Shown one piece after another: positions 62,916-64,000 of a stretch of 64,000 nt of DNA (position 1 is its first letter; each line of letters opens with the position of its first letter). Origin of the DNA: Rhodospirillales bacterium Ga0074136 (GTDB taxonomy: Bacteria; Pseudomonadota; Alphaproteobacteria; Acetobacterales; Acetobacteraceae); NCBI GenBank assembly GCA_001464375.1, contig LNEW01000082.1, positions 1 to 64,000 of the forward strand. Direction: 5' to 3'. Below the pieces are notes generated by a model. That model was not told the origin of the DNA. It saw only the letters and a program-made list of their open reading frames with translations, and did no database searches. Made by a program: the position numbers and the translations under genes.

Positions 62916-64000
62916 CTACACCCCGAGCTCGGCCAGCATGATCGCCTCGACCTCCGCCCCCGCTGGCAGCGCCGGCGCGAAGGGCGCGCGCAGCACCAGC
63001 GCATCGGCGCGCGCCAGCGTCGCCAGCATCGATGAATCCTGCACGGCGGCCGGTGTCGCCACCATCCGACCCTGGTCGTCGACCGCCAGCGTGGCGCGCA
63101 GATGGTCGGCCCGCCGGTCGTTCTGCGGCAGCGCCACCGCGCTCAGCACGCGGCGCGTCGGCGGCGGCGCGCCCGGCAGGCCGGACAGCCGCGCGATCGC
63201 CGGGATCAGGAACACCACGCCGCAGACGATGGCGCTGACCGGATTGCCCGGCAGCCCGAGCACCGGCGTGCGGCCCAGCCGTCCCCAGATCAGCGGCTTG
63301 CCCGGCCGCATCGCGATCTTCCAGAAGCCGAGTTCGAAGCCTTCGCCGCCCAGCGCCTGCTGGACCAGGTCGTGGTCGCCCACGCTGGCGCCGCCGGTCG
63401 TCACCAGCAGGTCGAAGGCATGCGCGCTGGCGGCGACCTCGGCGATCGCGGCGGTGTCGTCGGGTGCGATCGGCAGCACCACAGGATCGCCGCCCGCGCC
63501 GCGCACCAGCGCCGCCAGCGCATGCGCGTTGGAGGACACGATGCCGCCAGGCGGGATCGGGTCGCCGGGCAGGGCGATCTCGTCGCCTGTCGCCAGGATA
63601 CCCACGCGCGGACGCCGATGCACCGCGAGCCATGGGTTGTTCGATGCCGCGGCCAGGCCGATGTCGCGCGCCGTCAGCTTGCGTCCGGCCGCAAGCACCT
63701 CGGCGCCCTCCGTGAAGTCGAGGCCCCGGCGACGGATGTGGCGCCGGGGCGCGACGGCTTCGTTCACCCGGACGGTGTCGCCCGTGGCCGTCGCATCCTC
63801 CTGCAACAGGATCGCGTCGGCGCCGTCCGGCACGAAGCCCCCGGTGAAGATACGCACCGCTTCGCCCGCGCCGACCACGCCCGCGAAGGGCCGCCCGGCC
63901 GGCGCCGCGCCGGTCACCCGCAGCGTGGCACCGTCCACCGCATCGCCGGCGCGCACGGCGTATCCATCCATGGCGGAGACATCCGCCGGCGGCTGCGTCA
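62916..64000 (-). CDS. moeA: Molybdopterin molybdotransferase MoeA (cut by window edge)
   Basis: Inserts molybdate into adenylated molybdopterin. The visible C-terminal 361 residues include PPADVSAMDGYAV (running off the window), IFTGGFVPDGADAILLQED, RVGILATGDEI, TTGGASVGDHD, PGKPLIWG and LPGNPVSA. The true start lies beyond 64000; family members are about 400 aa, so roughly 30-50 residues are missing. It is on the same strand as lexA, with the glycosyltransferase gene inserted between them on the opposite strand. Confidence 0.95.
   Translation of the reverse strand, partial: TQPPADVSAMDGYAVRAGDAVDGATLRVTGAAPAGRPFAGVVGAGEAVRIFTGGFVPDGADAILLQEDATATGDTVRVNEAVAPRRHIRRRGLDFTEGAEVLAAGRKLTARDIGLAAASNNPWLAVHRRPRVGILATGDEIALPGDPIPPGGIVSSNAHALAALVRGAGGDPVVLPIAPDDTAAIAEVAASAHAFDLLVTTGGASVGDHDLVQQALGGEGFELGFWKIAMRPGKPLIWGRLGRTPVLGLPGNPVSAIVCGVVFLIPAIARLSGLPGAPPPTRRVLSAVALPQNDRRADHLRATLAVDDQGRMVATPAAVQDSSMLATLARADALVLRAPFAPALPAGAEVEAIMLAELGV

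Overview
This window is very GC-rich and looks chromosomal. It most likely comes from an Acetobacteraceae-type alphaproteobacterium (Roseomonas-like). The reasons are the rpsB-tsf-pyrH-frr-uppS-cdsA-dxr-rseP-bamA-ompH-lpxD-fabZ-lpxA-lpxI gene order, the use of LpxI, an alphaproteobacterial LexA box (GTTC-N7-GTTC) in front of lexA, and three solo tripartite-tricarboxylate (Bug) receptor genes. The species is inferred, not proven. I found no rRNA or tRNA gene and no CRISPR array.

Layout. (1) 1-6735: degenerate SDR, DEAD-box helicase, small membrane protein, NadX-like aspartate dehydrogenase, PhoD phosphatase and a Bug receptor. (2) 6916-21321: a long run of essential genes for translation (rpsB, tsf, frr), UMP kinase, isoprenoid and phospholipid precursors (dxr, uppS, cdsA), outer-membrane assembly (rseP, bamA, ompH) and lipid A (lpxD, fabZ, lpxA, lpxI), ending in gloA. 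Most genes overlap or nearly touch. bamA as given has its signal peptide in a different frame from the mature protein. (3) 21289-39339: an 18-kb integrative element inserted in the 3' end of gloA. (4) 39353-46512: ycjX/ycjF-like pair, Bug receptor, FliJ-like coiled coil, SDR, Usp and SulP. (5) 46825-54260: a catabolic cluster (FAD monooxygenase, amidohydrolase, enoyl-CoA hydratase, enolase-superfamily enzyme, FkbM methyltransferase, Bug receptor, small monooxygenase, one unknown). (6) 54220-64000: gltX, comEC, a 1023-residue RTX protein, lexA, a glycosyltransferase, and moeA cut by the window edge.

The element is the most interesting part. It is bounded by a 31-bp near-perfect repeat of the end of gloA, and a tyrosine integrase sits just inside the left end. 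A 7-mer, TCCGCCA, occurs six times beside the left end and twice beside the right end, often 11-12 bp apart, as expected for integrase arm sites. Inside are an AlpA/Xis-like HTH protein, a VapE-type replicative ATPase, and directly after it a probable replication origin: nine copies of ATGACGGC in both orientations around a 17-bp-arm hairpin. A P27-like small terminase follows, with no large terminase or capsid gene, which suggests a phage satellite (PICI-like) rather than a whole prophage. Two sites match the lexA-upstream motif exactly: one just before the replication operon, the other just before an operon holding an SRAP (HMCES/YedK) DNA-protein crosslink enzyme. Replication of the element and a repair module may therefore both be SOS-controlled. 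Cargo includes a LuxR-family regulator, an alpha/beta-hydrolase-like protein without a nucleophile, an MFS transporter fused to a second such domain, a phospholipase-D-type nuclease and a GIY-YIG nuclease.
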